Counted from the stretch's first letter, positions 1-8,735 are shown. The stretch: DNA of 64,000 nucleotides from Hymenobacter citatus (GCF_014333615.1 NZ_JACSCY010000015.1:1-64000); one strand, 5' to 3'. Numbers and translations are program-made. The notes: generated by a model from the letters alone, not told the origin.

Positions 1-75
1 TTATGACCCCAACCGAGTTTCGTCAAGCCGCCTGACCTCTATTTTTCACTGGCCTACCGGACAGGGAAGCCTACA
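1..75 (+). mobile_element. possible right end of an IS3-family insertion sequence (partial)
   Basis: The plus strand enters the window in an open frame that ends MTPTEFRQAA and a TGA at 33-35. This resembles the C-terminus of IS3-family OrfB integrases. The sequence then reaches GGGAAGCCTACA at 64-75, which would fit the CA end of an IS3 terminal repeat (these elements run TG...CA). Base composition becomes AT-rich just after it. Only the extreme end is inside the window, so the family assignment is an inference. Confidence 0.35.
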
Positions 76-148
76 GGATTGTGAACTTGCAATTCACTTT
101 AGCAATTAGTACAAACTACACTAACCTTAAATTATACATACCATGAAT

Positions 149-1141
149 TTAAGTTCCACTAAGAAAATTAATAGCTTTAGGGTATAACCTGTCAATAAAT
201 ACAAACAAAATAACGCAGAATAAAAAACTTATTAGAGGGTTCAGCAACATCAAATATCCACCACCTAGATTCTTCATATTTAAAAATTTGAACAAATATA
301 TATTTAGCATAGGATGATATAAATATATTAACAATGAATATTTTCGACCTAATCTTGCTATTAAAACATCTTTATCTAACTTAATTCGCAAGGATAATCC
401 AAACATGGACAAAGCAAATAATGAACTCGATAAAACAAATTCTATATTATGAGGACTATATCCGGTTCCTTTATAGGCAAGAACCATTTCTACGCATTGA
501 ACCAAGAAGGTAAGCAATACAAGTAGACCAAAAACATAAATCGAAATTTTATTAATTACGTTACTTGATTTAGCTATTAAAACACCCCATATTAGAAAGG
601 GTATTGAAATAAAATATCTTGCAAAATCGTGATTTAATTTCATTTGCATATAAATAGAATAGACATCGAGAGTAACAACTACTATATAAATAGTAATAGA
701 TATAAGTAATAGAGAAATATTGGAGAAGGATTCCAGAGAGTATAATAGAGCTAGATAACCGAATATCATCGAACCAACAAACCATAGATGCCCTGAGACA
801 CCATTATCTAAGTCATGAAAATTGAGAAATTCGTTTAAAGTGTGACTTTTATTTATAAACAAATCGAAGGCTATATAAATAATATTACTCACCACATAAA
901 CAGACAGCAAGTTTTTTATGGTCTTTACAAACTGAATATTACCTCTCTCCCGATAATTTCTTTGGAAGAAGTAGCCACTTAGCAAAAAGAAGAAGGGAAC
1001 AGCCCACCTCCCCCACCATCTTATCCCAAGTACAAGACTATTTGTTAGATCTTCGTAGGGAACATGCAATGCAACAACAGATAAGGCACCGAGTAGCCTA
1101 AAAATATCGATTGCATAATTCCTTTTTTGCCTCTCATTCAT
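149..1141 (-). CDS. acyltransferase 3 family membrane protein
   Basis: 330-residue polytopic membrane protein with about ten hydrophobic segments. The N-terminus YAIDIFRLLGALSVVALHV carries the conserved Arg and, some ten residues later, the His that are typical of the acyltransferase-3 family (O-acetylation of surface polysaccharide, exopolysaccharide or peptidoglycan at the cytoplasmic membrane). The gene is far richer in A and T (roughly 70%) than every other gene here, uses AT-ending codons throughout, and lies beside a possible IS end, so horizontal acquisition is likely. It points away from clpB and has no operon partner in the window. The acyl acceptor cannot be told from sequence. The ATG at 1141 gives the usual family length. 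Confidence 0.85.
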   Translation of the reverse strand: MNERQKRNYAIDIFRLLGALSVVALHVPYEDLTNSLVLGIRWWGRWAVPFFFLLSGYFFQRNYRERGNIQFVKTIKNLLSVYVVSNIIYIAFDLFINKSHTLNEFLNFHDLDNGVSGHLWFVGSMIFGYLALLYSLESFSNISLLLISITIYIVVVTLDVYSIYMQMKLNHDFARYFISIPFLIWGVLIAKSSNVINKISIYVFGLLVLLTFLVQCVEMVLAYKGTGYSPHNIEFVLSSSLFALSMFGLSLRIKLDKDVLIARLGRKYSLLIYLYHPMLNIYLFKFLNMKNLGGGYLMLLNPLISFLFCVILFVFIDRLYPKAINFLSGT

Positions 1142-1349
1142 ATATGTATTTACAGATTTATTTTGATGTTTTTTATGCGATATTTACTATGATTAAATAC
1201 TAAAAACTTTTAATTTCTATTCTATGCATTTGCAATCATTTAATTGATATAAATCCGTCTCCTATTCATATGAGTACATATATAATTTTTTCACTTTTCT
1301 TCTAAGCATACGCTCACTTCGCTTTACTCAACTTATTATATACATTAAT

Positions 1350-1412
1350 TATAGCTTTTGTCCTATACCTATTTAATAGATACTACTAAATAGGTATAGG
1401 ACAAAAGCTATA
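1350..1412. repeat. perfect 26-bp inverted repeat in the AT-rich gap before clpB
   Basis: Arms at 1350-1375 and 1387-1412 are exact reverse complements, separated by an 11-nt loop. The arm begins TATAGCTTTTGTCC. It lies in the 483-base non-coding gap 1142-1624 between the divergent acyltransferase and clpB, about 212 bases upstream of clpB. No T-run makes it a standard terminator. It could be a transposon remnant or a cruciform. Apart from it I see no gene in this gap; a clpB promoter must lie in 1413-1624 but I could not assign one. Confidence 0.85.
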
Positions 1413-1624
1413 GCCGACCAAGTGTTTTAGATTATATGGCAAAGCTAACTGATGTACTCCACCTTTACTGATTTAATTAATAAAAATGACTTTTTGTCTA
1501 CTATTATTTACTGCAACTCCATAAACACAGCCAAAACGTCAGCCAAAATCCCCTAGCACCTCGTTTGCTATGTCTTGCGTAGAACTTCCTACCCGGAAGT
1601 CATCTACTTAAGACTTAGCGACAA

Positions 1625-4237
1625 ATGAACTTTAATAACTATACCATCAAGGCGCAGGAGGCCGTGCAAAAGGCCACCGAGATTGCGGGCGCCAACCAGC
1701 AGCAGGCCATCGAGACGGGGCATTTGCTGCAAGGAATTCTGCAATCGGATGAGAACGTGGTGGGCTTCCTGACGAAGAAGCTGGGTGCCAACCAAAACCT
1801 ACTGACGCAACGCTTGGATGCCATTGTGAGTGGCTACCCCAAGGTGAGCGGCGGCTCGCCCTACCTCTCCAACGATGCCAACGCGGCATTGCAGCGGGCT
1901 ACGGGCTTTTTGAAAGAATTCGGCGACGAGTACGTGTCCATTGAGCACATGCTACTAGGTATCCTGGGCGGCAAGGACAGCACGGCTACCCTGCTGAAAG
2001 ACGCAGGCTTCACGGAGAAAAACCTAAAGGCCGCCATCAAGGAACTGCGCGGCGGCCGCACCGTGAACAGCCAGTCGGCCGAAGACCAGTACCAGAGCCT
2101 GAACCGCTACGCCATCAACCTGAACGAACGGGTGCGCACCGGCAACATGGACCCCGTGATTGGCCGCGACGAGGAAATTCGGCGGGTGTTGCAGATTCTG
2201 TCGCGCCGTACCAAGAACAACCCGGTGCTGCTCGGTGAGCCGGGCGTTGGTAAGACTGCCATTGTGGAGGGCCTGGCCCAGCGCATCGTGGCCGGCGACG
2301 TGCCCGAAAACCTGCAGGACAAAACCATCATGTCGCTCGACATGGGCCTGCTGATTGCGGGCGCCAAGTACAAAGGCGAGTTTGAGGAGCGTCTGAAAGC
2401 CGTTATCAAGGAAGTGACCGACGCCGAGGGGGAGATTATCCTATTCATCGACGAGATACACACCCTGATTGGTGCCGGCGCCGGTGGCGACTCGGCCATG
2501 GACGCCGCCAACCTATTAAAGCCAGCGCTGGCCCGCGGCGAGTTGCACGCCATTGGTGCCACTACCCTGGCCGAGTACCAGAAGTATATCGAGAAAGACA
2601 AAGCCCTGGAGCGCCGCTTCCAGGCGGTGATGGTAGACGAGCCGAGCGTACCCGACGCCATCAGCATCATGCGCGGCATCAAGGAGAAGTACGAGCTGCA
2701 CCACGGCGTGCGCATCACCGACGATGCCGTAATTGCCGCCGTAGAGTTGTCGAACCGCTACATCACCGACCGTTTCCTACCCGACAAGGCCATCGACCTG
2801 ATGGACGAGGCCGCGGCCAAGCTGCGCATTGAGCTGAACTCGATGCCGGTGGAGCTGGACGAGGTGCAGCGCCGCATGATGCAGTTGGAGATTGAGCGCG
2901 AGGCCATCCGGCGCGAGGAAAACCACGACCGCGAAGCCGTGCTCAACAAAGAGCTGGCCGACCTCGGCGAACAGCGCGATTCGCTGAAAGCCCGTTGGGA
3001 ATCGGAAAAATCGGTGCTCACGGACATCCAGACGCAGAAAGAGAACATCGAGCGTTTCAAGGTAGAAGCCGAGCAGGCAGAGCGCCAGGGCGACTATGGC
3101 CGCGTGGCGGAGCTGCGCTACGGCAAGATTCAGGAGGCTGAGGCCAATCTGAAAACCTTGCAGGAGCAAGCCAACGCCAACAAAGACGGGGGCTCGATGC
3201 TGCAAGAGGTAGTCACCAGCGAGGACATTGCCGAGGTAGTAGCCAAGTGGACTGGAATCCCCGTAAGCAAGATGCTGGCCAGCGACCGGGAGAAGCTCCT
3301 GCACCTAGAAGATGAGCTGGGCCGCCGCGTAGCGGGCCAGACTGAGGCCATTGCGGCTATTTCCGATGCCGTGCGCCGCTCGCGGGCCGGCTTGCAGGAC
3401 CCCCGCCGCCCGATTGGTTCGTTTATCTTCCTGGGTACGACCGGGGTAGGAAAAACCGAGCTGGCGAAGGCCCTGGCTGAATACTTGTTCAACGACGAAA
3501 ACGCTATGGTGCGCATCGACATGAGCGAGTTTCAGGAGCGCCACGCGGTATCGCGCCTCATTGGGGCACCTCCCGGCTATGTGGGCTACGACGAGGGCGG
3601 TCAGCTGACCGAAGCCGTGCGCCGCAAGCCCTACTCGGTGGTGCTGCTCGATGAGATTGAGAAAGCGCACCCCGACGTGTTCAACATCTTGTTGCAAGTG
3701 CTCGACGATGGCCGCCTCACCGACAACAAAGGCCGGGTGGCGAACTTCAAGAACACCATCATCATCATGACCTCGAACACGGGGGCCGACATCATTCAGC
3801 GCAATTTCAAGGAGCTGAACGAGTACAACGCCGAGGAAGTGCTCGACCGCACCCGCGAGGAGGTAGTCGACCGCCTAAAGCAGCACATGCGCCCCGAGTT
3901 CCTGAACCGGATTGATGAAATCATCATGTTCGAGCCGCTGAAGCGCAAGGAAATCCGCAAGATTGTGGACATCCAGTTCAAGCAGATTCAGCAGCGTCTA
4001 GAAGAAGCAGGCATCCGCCTGGAAGCCACCGACGAAGTGCTCGACTACCTGGGCGAGGCCGGGTTCGACCCACAATTCGGCGCCCGCCCGCTCAAGCGCG
4101 TGCTCCAGCGCCAGATCCTGAATGAGCTGAGCAAGGAAATCCTCTCTGGCCAGGTCTCGAAGGACTCGGTGGTGGAAGCTGTGCTGGAAGACGGCCACAT
4201 TCGCTTCGTGAACGTGGAGCTGCCCACGGTGGAGTAA
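1625..4237 (+). CDS. clpB: ATP-dependent chaperone ClpB
   Basis: 870-residue HSP100 disaggregase, normal family length. Order of parts: Clp N-domain (about 2-145); first AAA+ module with Walker A GEPGVGKT at 204-211 and Walker B LFIDEIHTL; a long charged coiled-coil middle domain (about 410-525) that distinguishes ClpB from ClpA/C; second AAA+ module with Walker A GTTGVGKT at 604-611; and a C-terminal small domain ending at TAA 4237. It works with DnaK to resolve protein aggregates in the cytosol. Its last 88 codons and its terminator have a second, diverged and frameshifted copy at 5180-5498, downstream of a zeta-type module. The part of clpB from 3970 may therefore have been replaced by incoming DNA. 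Confidence 0.97.
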   Translation: MNFNNYTIKAQEAVQKATEIAGANQQQAIETGHLLQGILQSDENVVGFLTKKLGANQNLLTQRLDAIVSGYPKVSGGSPYLSNDANAALQRATGFLKEFGDEYVSIEHMLLGILGGKDSTATLLKDAGFTEKNLKAAIKELRGGRTVNSQSAEDQYQSLNRYAINLNERVRTGNMDPVIGRDEEIRRVLQILSRRTKNNPVLLGEPGVGKTAIVEGLAQRIVAGDVPENLQDKTIMSLDMGLLIAGAKYKGEFEERLKAVIKEVTDAEGEIILFIDEIHTLIGAGAGGDSAMDAANLLKPALARGELHAIGATTLAEYQKYIEKDKALERRFQAVMVDEPSVPDAISIMRGIKEKYELHHGVRITDDAVIAAVELSNRYITDRFLPDKAIDLMDEAAAKLRIELNSMPVELDEVQRRMMQLEIEREAIRREENHDREAVLNKELADLGEQRDSLKARWESEKSVLTDIQTQKENIERFKVEAEQAERQGDYGRVAELRYGKIQEAEANLKTLQEQANANKDGGSMLQEVVTSEDIAEVVAKWTGIPVSKMLASDREKLLHLEDELGRRVAGQTEAIAAISDAVRRSRAGLQDPRRPIGSFIFLGTTGVGKTELAKALAEYLFNDENAMVRIDMSEFQERHAVSRLIGAPPGYVGYDEGGQLTEAVRRKPYSVVLLDEIEKAHPDVFNILLQVLDDGRLTDNKGRVANFKNTIIIMTSNTGADIIQRNFKELNEYNAEEVLDRTREEVVDRLKQHMRPEFLNRIDEIIMFEPLKRKEIRKIVDIQFKQIQQRLEEAGIRLEATDEVLDYLGEAGFDPQFGARPLKRVLQRQILNELSKEILSGQVSKDSVVEAVLEDGHIRFVNVELPTVE

Positions 4238-4247
4238 TTGGGTTCGG

Positions 4248-4300
4248 TCTGAAATGAAAAGCCCCGCTGGCATTGCGCCAGCGGGGCTTTTCATTTCAGA
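4248..4300. terminator. bidirectional terminator between clpB and the zeta-like gene
   Basis: 24-bp perfect stem (4248-4271 with 4277-4300) around a 5-nt loop, with a GC core (GCCCCGCTGGC) flanked by A-run and T-run, so it can act on both converging genes. The stop codon of the zeta-like gene (4291-4293) lies in the right arm. A homologous but different hairpin follows the clpB fragment at 5462-5498. Confidence 0.9.
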
Positions 4301-4884
4301 CGTTGGTATACCATTTCCATCCGTTTGATATGCGCTAACACAGGAACTGCCCAGACCGGCACTGGCTCGAATTGCTGCAAAGGAGTACCAGGAAGTAAAT
4401 CAGCTACCTGTTGTGTTTCAATCCCAGTATTGTCATAGAGTTGTAAACGGTCGAAGATGCGGTAATACTGTTTCAGCAAGGATAACCCATTTGCGTAACG
4501 CTGCTCAACTAATGCAGGCGGCACATCGTGTCCACCTTCCAGCACCCGTTGTGAAATACGCTGCTGGCATACTGCTACCGATTCAAGCCCAACATACCGG
4601 AGTTCCAGGCGGTAGCGTTCCTTCTTCAAAGAAGAAAACAGTTTATAGTCTCGTTCACCGGCAGCATTGGTTTCAATCACGAAGGATACTTTCTGCTCAA
4701 TCCACGCATCTAATTGCTGCCGTAGCGCAACTTCTACTTCATAAGTTGTAAAGCCTTGCTGGTACAAACTATCCCCATTCAGGCGTGGCACATTGGGCGC
4801 TTCAAACTCGTAGAGTGACGTTTTGCCGGCGCCATTAGGTCCAGCTAATATGTAGATGGTCGGAACAAGGGCAGAATTAGGCAC
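4291..4884 (-). CDS. zeta-toxin-like P-loop kinase
   Basis: About 197 residues if it starts at GTG 4884. An upstream ATG at 4923 is open but would lie deep inside the preceding gene. The GTG shares its first G with the TAG stop of that gene, so translation is probably coupled. The protein opens VPTIYILAGPNGAGKTS, a Walker A motif at the very N-terminus, followed by FVIETNAAG, an arginine-rich lid region and EGGHDVPPALVEQRYANGL, the pattern of zeta-toxin-family ATPases. Such proteins phosphorylate UDP-N-acetylglucosamine or other small targets; many chromosomal relatives are uncharacterised. The small gene upstream would be the partner or antitoxin. Toxin activity is inference. Confidence 0.75.
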   Translation of the reverse strand: MPNSALVPTIYILAGPNGAGKTSLYEFEAPNVPRLNGDSLYQQGFTTYEVEVALRQQLDAWIEQKVSFVIETNAAGERDYKLFSSLKKERYRLELRYVGLESVAVCQQRISQRVLEGGHDVPPALVEQRYANGLSLLKQYYRIFDRLQLYDNTGIETQQVADLLPGTPLQQFEPVPVWAVPVLAHIKRMEMVYQRLK

Positions 4885-5102
4885 TATTCCGCAAGAATTT
4901 CTATACGGTTTGTGTTTGGCCACTCCCGCACTAACCGACCTTGCGCATCACGATAAGTCAGGAAGGAATTGGCTTTCTTGGCGCGGGCGTGCACATACTC
5001 ACGAAAGCCACGTTTAAACTCTGGCGAAGCAACGCGCTCTGTCATGTTAGCAAGATTATCGAGTTGCTGAGCTACACTGCCAGTATTCGGTGCCGATTCC
5101 AT
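4884..5102 (-). CDS. small protein, candidate antitoxin of the zeta-like kinase
   Basis: 72 residues, soluble and charged, with no domain I recognise (MESAPNTGSVAQQLDNLANM at the start, then a basic FKRGFREYVHARAKKA stretch). It comes first in a two-gene unit and its stop codon overlaps the GTG of the kinase by one base. Position, size and coupling suggest an antitoxin, but the sequence is not a recognised epsilon antitoxin. The unit is sandwiched between the intact clpB tail and a second clpB tail. Confidence 0.55.
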   Translation of the reverse strand: MESAPNTGSVAQQLDNLANMTERVASPEFKRGFREYVHARAKKANSFLTYRDAQGRLVREWPNTNRIEILAE

Positions 5103-5179
5103 AAAATAGTATCTTTTCTACAGTTAGAAAGGTAACGTTAAATTTGCAGAATGGGTGCAGGCATCTTTCTGCACTTGGC

Positions 5180-5443
5180 ACATCCGGTTCAAGCAGATTC
5201 AGCAGCGTCTAGAAGAAGCCGGCATCCGCCTGGAAGCCACCGATGAGGTGCTCGACTACCTGGGCGAGGCCGGGTTCGATCCGCAGTTTGGCGCCCGCTC
5301 AAGCGCGTGCTCCAGCGTCAGATCCTGAACGAGCTGAGCAAGGAGATTCTCTCCGGCCAGGTGTCGAAGGACTCGGTGGTAGAGGCGGTGCTGGAAGACG
5401 GCCACATTCGCTTCGTGAACGTGGAGTTGCCAACCGTGGAGTA
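5180..5443 (+). pseudogene. duplicated, frameshifted 3' end of clpB
   Basis: This stretch aligns with clpB 3970-4237 codon by codon. I count about 19 synonymous third-position or leucine changes and one amino-acid change (CAG to CGG near the start), plus one 4-base deletion at about 5297 (GGCGCCCGCTC against GGCGCCCGCCCGCTC) that breaks the frame. It ends with TAG instead of TAA. It has no start codon or ATPase domains and cannot be functional. The almost purely synonymous divergence says that both tails evolved under selection in different ClpB genes before they came to lie together. Confidence 0.9.
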
Positions 5444-5461
5444 GGTCGGTTTCGATTGTAC

Positions 5462-5498
5462 AAAGAGCCCCGCCGGCACAGTGCCGGCGGGGCTCTTT
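5462..5498. terminator. terminator following the clpB fragment
   Basis: Stem of up to 18 bp starting AAAGAGCCCCGCCGGCAC with a minimal loop and a T-rich end. It is the counterpart of the clpB terminator at 4248-4300 (same GCCCCGC core, different flanks), so the duplicated block includes the terminator. It can also serve the converging gene at 5507-5929. Confidence 0.85.
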
Positions 5499-5506
5499 AT
5501 TTGGTA

Positions 5507-5929
5507 CTACCTGAAAAACTTTGGTTTGAGACGCTTACGGATATACGGCGGCAGGATACCGGATTGTTGGTACAACACCACTGTTTGTTCTTCTTTTTGC
5601 TGGCTGAAGCGCGTGAGTTTGCCTACGCCGATGCCCGCCGGCACACCACCTAGTACAGCAATACCAACCACGGTTCCGCCAGTAGAGCCAGCCCAGGCAT
5701 CGGAGCTGCTGGTGGCTGCCACTGAGGCTATACGAACAGCAAACAACCCGCCTACGGCCGTCCATATCCAGCCGCCGGTCCGGTGGCTACTGAAAACACG
5801 TTGTACCGCTCGAACGGTATCGGAGCGGGAGAAGCTGGCAGTCGGCGGTTTGACCATGCCAGCTGATTGAGCATGTAGCTCACTGCCAAGCAACAGCATG
5901 CAGCTACTAAATAGCACACTTCTAGTCAT
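5507..5929 (-). CDS. hypothetical secreted or membrane protein
   Basis: 140 residues. An N-terminal signal-like segment (MTRSVLFSSCMLLLGSELHAQ) with an AQ cleavage context is followed by two hydrophobic glycine- and alanine-rich segments (about 51-70 and 80-101) and a basic C-terminus ending RKRLKPKFFR. No known domain is recognised. It stands alone: the terminator at 5462-5498 follows it and a 391-base gap precedes it. Confidence 0.55.
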   Translation of the reverse strand: MTRSVLFSSCMLLLGSELHAQSAGMVKPPTASFSRSDTVRAVQRVFSSHRTGGWIWTAVGGLFAVRIASVAATSSSDAWAGSTGGTVVGIAVLGGVPAGIGVGKLTRFSQQKEEQTVVLYQQSGILPPYIRKRLKPKFFR

Positions 5930-6156
5930 TCAAAATACAAGTATAGCGGCGAGTAAATCGGCTAAAGCTAGTCGAACTCTGTGGTATTCCTGAATCTCCC
6001 GCCATAAGTCTCGGGCCATATAGCAGCGATACGGCATCATATCTGGTGCGAATGACGGGCACACGTACTGCCGCAAAAAGAGCCCAACAGTAGCACCGCT
6101 CCTGGCACTACGGCAAGCCCGACCGTAGCAACCCCTGACTGATACGGAGAGTAGAA

Positions 6157-6190
6157 CAGGGGTAGGAATCTTATCCTACCCCTGTGTTTT
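6157..6190 (+). terminator. orphan terminator hairpin in the 5930-6320 gap
   Basis: 11-bp stem CAGGGGTAGGA (6157-6167) with its complement at 6174-6184, a 6-nt loop and a TGTTTTT tail. No plus-strand gene precedes it that I can recognise, so it may end an unseen short RNA or a decayed gene. Elsewhere in this 391-base gap I see only a chance frame of 36 codons from the ATG at 6200. Confidence 0.6.
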
Positions 6191-6320
6191 TCCACCTCCT
6201 ATGTTCAAATGCTTCAGCCTGTTAGCCCAGTACCCCTATCGTTCTGAACCGCCGCTGGTGCTGCATACAGACAGGCAAGATGGCAGGGCATGGGCCGGGC
6301 ACCAACGATAACCTGATTAT

Positions 6321-7607
6321 ATGGAAAACATAGACATCTGGGGCGGCGTGGAATGCACCTGCCGGCGCGTGGGCGACACCTATTCTGATCAACTCACACG
6401 TAGTGGCCACCGCAACCGAATTGCAGACCTGGACCGGTTTGCGGAGCTGGGGTTGCGCACGCTGCGCTACCCGGTTTTGTGGGAGCACGTGGCTCCTACC
6501 AGCCTAGACCAGCTCGATTGGCGCTGGCCCGACGAGCGGCTCGCGCGGCTGCAAGAACTGGAGATTGAGCCGATTGTGGGCCTTGTTCACCACGGTAGCG
6601 GGCCGCGCTATACCGCCCTCGATCAGCCAAGTTTTGCTACTGGCCTAGCGCGTTATGCCGGCCTGGTAGCCGAGCGCTACCCGTGGGTGCGCTACTATAC
6701 GCCCGTTAACGAGCCTTTGACTACTGCTCGGTTCAGTGGCCTCTATGGAATTTGGTATCCGCACGGCACCCACGACAGCGTATTTGTACGGCTACTTTAT
6801 CATCAGGTGCTGGCTACCAAGCTGGCGATGCAGGCCATCCGGCAGGTAAACCCGGCGGCGCAACTCGTGCAGACCGAAGACCTGGGTCAAACGCACCACA
6901 CCCCCGCCCTGGCCGCGCAGGCCGAGTTTGAGAATCACCGCCGCTGGCTGAGTTTCGATTTGCTCAACGGCACCGTCACGCCAACGCATCCACTGTGGTC
7001 GTACCTGCGCGGCAATGGCCTGAGCGAAGCGGAGCTGGCTATTTTTCAGGACTCGCCGCTGCCGCCGGATATCCTGGGTATCAACTACTACGCCACCAGC
7101 GAGCGGTTCTTGGATGAGCGGGTAGAGCAGTATCCGGGGCACGGCGCCGTGCCGGCTACCGATAGCCGACCGGCGTATGTGGATGTGGAGGCCGTGCGCG
7201 TACCCGATGCTGACATGACGGGCCTGGAAGAGCTGCTGCGCCAGGCCTGGACGCGCTACCACCGCCCGTTGGCCATCACCGAATCGCACCTGGGCTGCAC
7301 CCGCGAAGAGCAGATGCGCTGGCTTCAGCAAGCCTGGGAAGCCGCCAACCGCCTGCGCCGCACCGGCGTGGATATACGCGGCCTAACGGTGTGGTCGCTA
7401 CTGGGCGCCTTCGACTGGGACAATCTGCTCACCCACGATGGGGCTTCGTACGAAAGCGGCGTGTTTGATGTGCGCAGAGGCAAGCCTCGGCCCACGGCAC
7501 TTTCCAAGATGGTACGCAACCTTATCCGGCACGGCCACCATCACCACCCCGTTTTGCAAGGCCCAGGATGGTGGCAACGCCCCATGCGCTTCTACTCGGC
7601 TTCCTGA
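6321..7607 (+). CDS. glycoside hydrolase family 1-like protein
   Basis: 428 residues with a GH1 TIM-barrel layout. The acid/base motif TPVNEP places the catalytic Glu at residue 131, and ITESHLG places the nucleophile Glu at 321. VWSLLGAFDWDNLL resembles the substrate-binding end of GH1 enzymes. There is no signal peptide, so it is cytoplasmic. It is followed 11 bases later by an RmlD-like reductase. Similar GH1-like and RmlD-like domains are found joined in one long protein in other bacteria, and the GH1 tail PVLQGPGWWQRP here looks like the linker of such fusions. A role in making or modifying a surface sugar is more likely than cellobiose digestion; the substrate is unknown. Confidence 0.85.
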   Translation: MENIDIWGGVECTCRRVGDTYSDQLTRSGHRNRIADLDRFAELGLRTLRYPVLWEHVAPTSLDQLDWRWPDERLARLQELEIEPIVGLVHHGSGPRYTALDQPSFATGLARYAGLVAERYPWVRYYTPVNEPLTTARFSGLYGIWYPHGTHDSVFVRLLYHQVLATKLAMQAIRQVNPAAQLVQTEDLGQTHHTPALAAQAEFENHRRWLSFDLLNGTVTPTHPLWSYLRGNGLSEAELAIFQDSPLPPDILGINYYATSERFLDERVEQYPGHGAVPATDSRPAYVDVEAVRVPDADMTGLEELLRQAWTRYHRPLAITESHLGCTREEQMRWLQQAWEAANRLRRTGVDIRGLTVWSLLGAFDWDNLLTHDGASYESGVFDVRRGKPRPTALSKMVRNLIRHGHHHHPVLQGPGWWQRPMRFYSAS

Positions 7608-7618
7608 TTTCACCTGCT

Positions 7619-8536
7619 ATGAACAACCTTGACCTATCACCTGCCATGCAGCCCCTACTCATTACGGGTGGCAACGGCACCCTGGGCCACGCCTTCCGCC
7701 TGATCTGTGAGATTCGGGGAATAGCGACCATCAGCCTGAGTAGGGCTGAACTGGATATTACGGATGCCAGCGCCATTGCGGCAGCGCTGCGGCTGCACAA
7801 GCCCTGGGCCGTGGTGAATGCGGCTGGTTACGTGCGGGTAAACGCCGCCGAAACCGACGCCACGCAGTGCTACCGGGAAAACACGCTGGGCCCTACCCTG
7901 CTGGCGCAGGCCTGCGCCGCCCGGCAGGTGCCGCTCCTCACCTTTTCTTCTGATCTGGTATTTGATGGAAAGCAGCGCCGCGCCTACCTCGAACACGACC
8001 CCGCCCGCCCCCTCAATGTGTATGGGCACAGCAAGCTGCAAGCCGAGCAAGCTGTATTGGCGTATCATCCGAAGGCGTTGGTAGTGCGCTCAAGTGCCTT
8101 CTTTGGGGCCTGGGACGAGCATAATTTTGTGCATCACGCGCTGACTGCTGCCCGGCTGGGCGAATCCTTTGCGGCCGCCGCCGATGTGGTGGTTTCCCCT
8201 ACCTACCTGCCCGATCTGGTGAATACTGCGTTGGATCTGCTCCTGGATGAGGAGCGGGGCATCTGGCACCTGGCCAATGACGGTACCTGCACCTGGGCCG
8301 AGCTGGCTCGCCTGGCCATAGAAACCGCGGGCCTGGACTCGAGCGGCGTACTGTCCCAGCCAGCGGCCTCGTTTGGCTGGGCTGCCATGCGTCCGAGTTT
8401 TAGCGCTTTGGGCAGTCAACAGGGCATGCTGCTACCCAGCCTGGAAAGCGGCCTGCACCGCTACCTGGCCGACGAGCACCTATTACACTCGGCCAACTCA
8501 CCGGTCTATCTTATGACAGAAGGCGCATTATTATAA
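7619..8536 (+). CDS. RmlD-like sugar-nucleotide reductase (SDR family)
   Basis: 305 residues from ATG 7619; ATG 7646 (MQPLLITGG) is an alternative start. The NAD(P)-binding motif ITGGNGTLG at the N-terminus, the FSSDLVFDG and YGHSKLQAEQ motifs (catalytic YxxxK) and the C-terminal substrate domain match dTDP-4-dehydrorhamnose reductase relatives. It lies directly behind the GH1-like gene in another frame and is probably co-transcribed. No rmlABC genes are nearby, so a different sugar nucleotide or a standalone role is possible. Confidence 0.85.
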   Translation: MNNLDLSPAMQPLLITGGNGTLGHAFRLICEIRGIATISLSRAELDITDASAIAAALRLHKPWAVVNAAGYVRVNAAETDATQCYRENTLGPTLLAQACAARQVPLLTFSSDLVFDGKQRRAYLEHDPARPLNVYGHSKLQAEQAVLAYHPKALVVRSSAFFGAWDEHNFVHHALTAARLGESFAAAADVVVSPTYLPDLVNTALDLLLDEERGIWHLANDGTCTWAELARLAIETAGLDSSGVLSQPAASFGWAAMRPSFSALGSQQGMLLPSLESGLHRYLADEHLLHSANSPVYLMTEGALL

Positions 8537-8735
8537 TCTGCTGCATCACCCGGATTTGCGGCTTCTTCGTGTCGTGCTGCCACCAGCATATTTACCCGTG
8601 GGTAGCGCGAGGAGGTGCGCACGAAAGGGTACTGGCAGACAAATGACACTTTGATTTATTGAGGCTACAGCCTGTATCGCGTTATTGGGCTATATGCAGC
8701 CGGCTGTATATGCGCCAGTTTGTTAGCTTTGTCAG

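Noticed and set aside
570..785. 71-codon reverse frame within the acyltransferase
   Set aside because: Out-of-frame shadow in an AT-rich gene.
6200..6310. Short open frame (36 codons) upstream of the GH1-like gene
   Set aside because: Too short, no conserved features and no partner; probably chance.
7568..7618. A sequencing frameshift that splits a single GH1-RmlD protein
   Set aside because: The GH1 frame ends with a normal stop and the RmlD frame has its own ATG just after it; although fusions exist elsewhere, no single-base fix is evident from the sequence alone.
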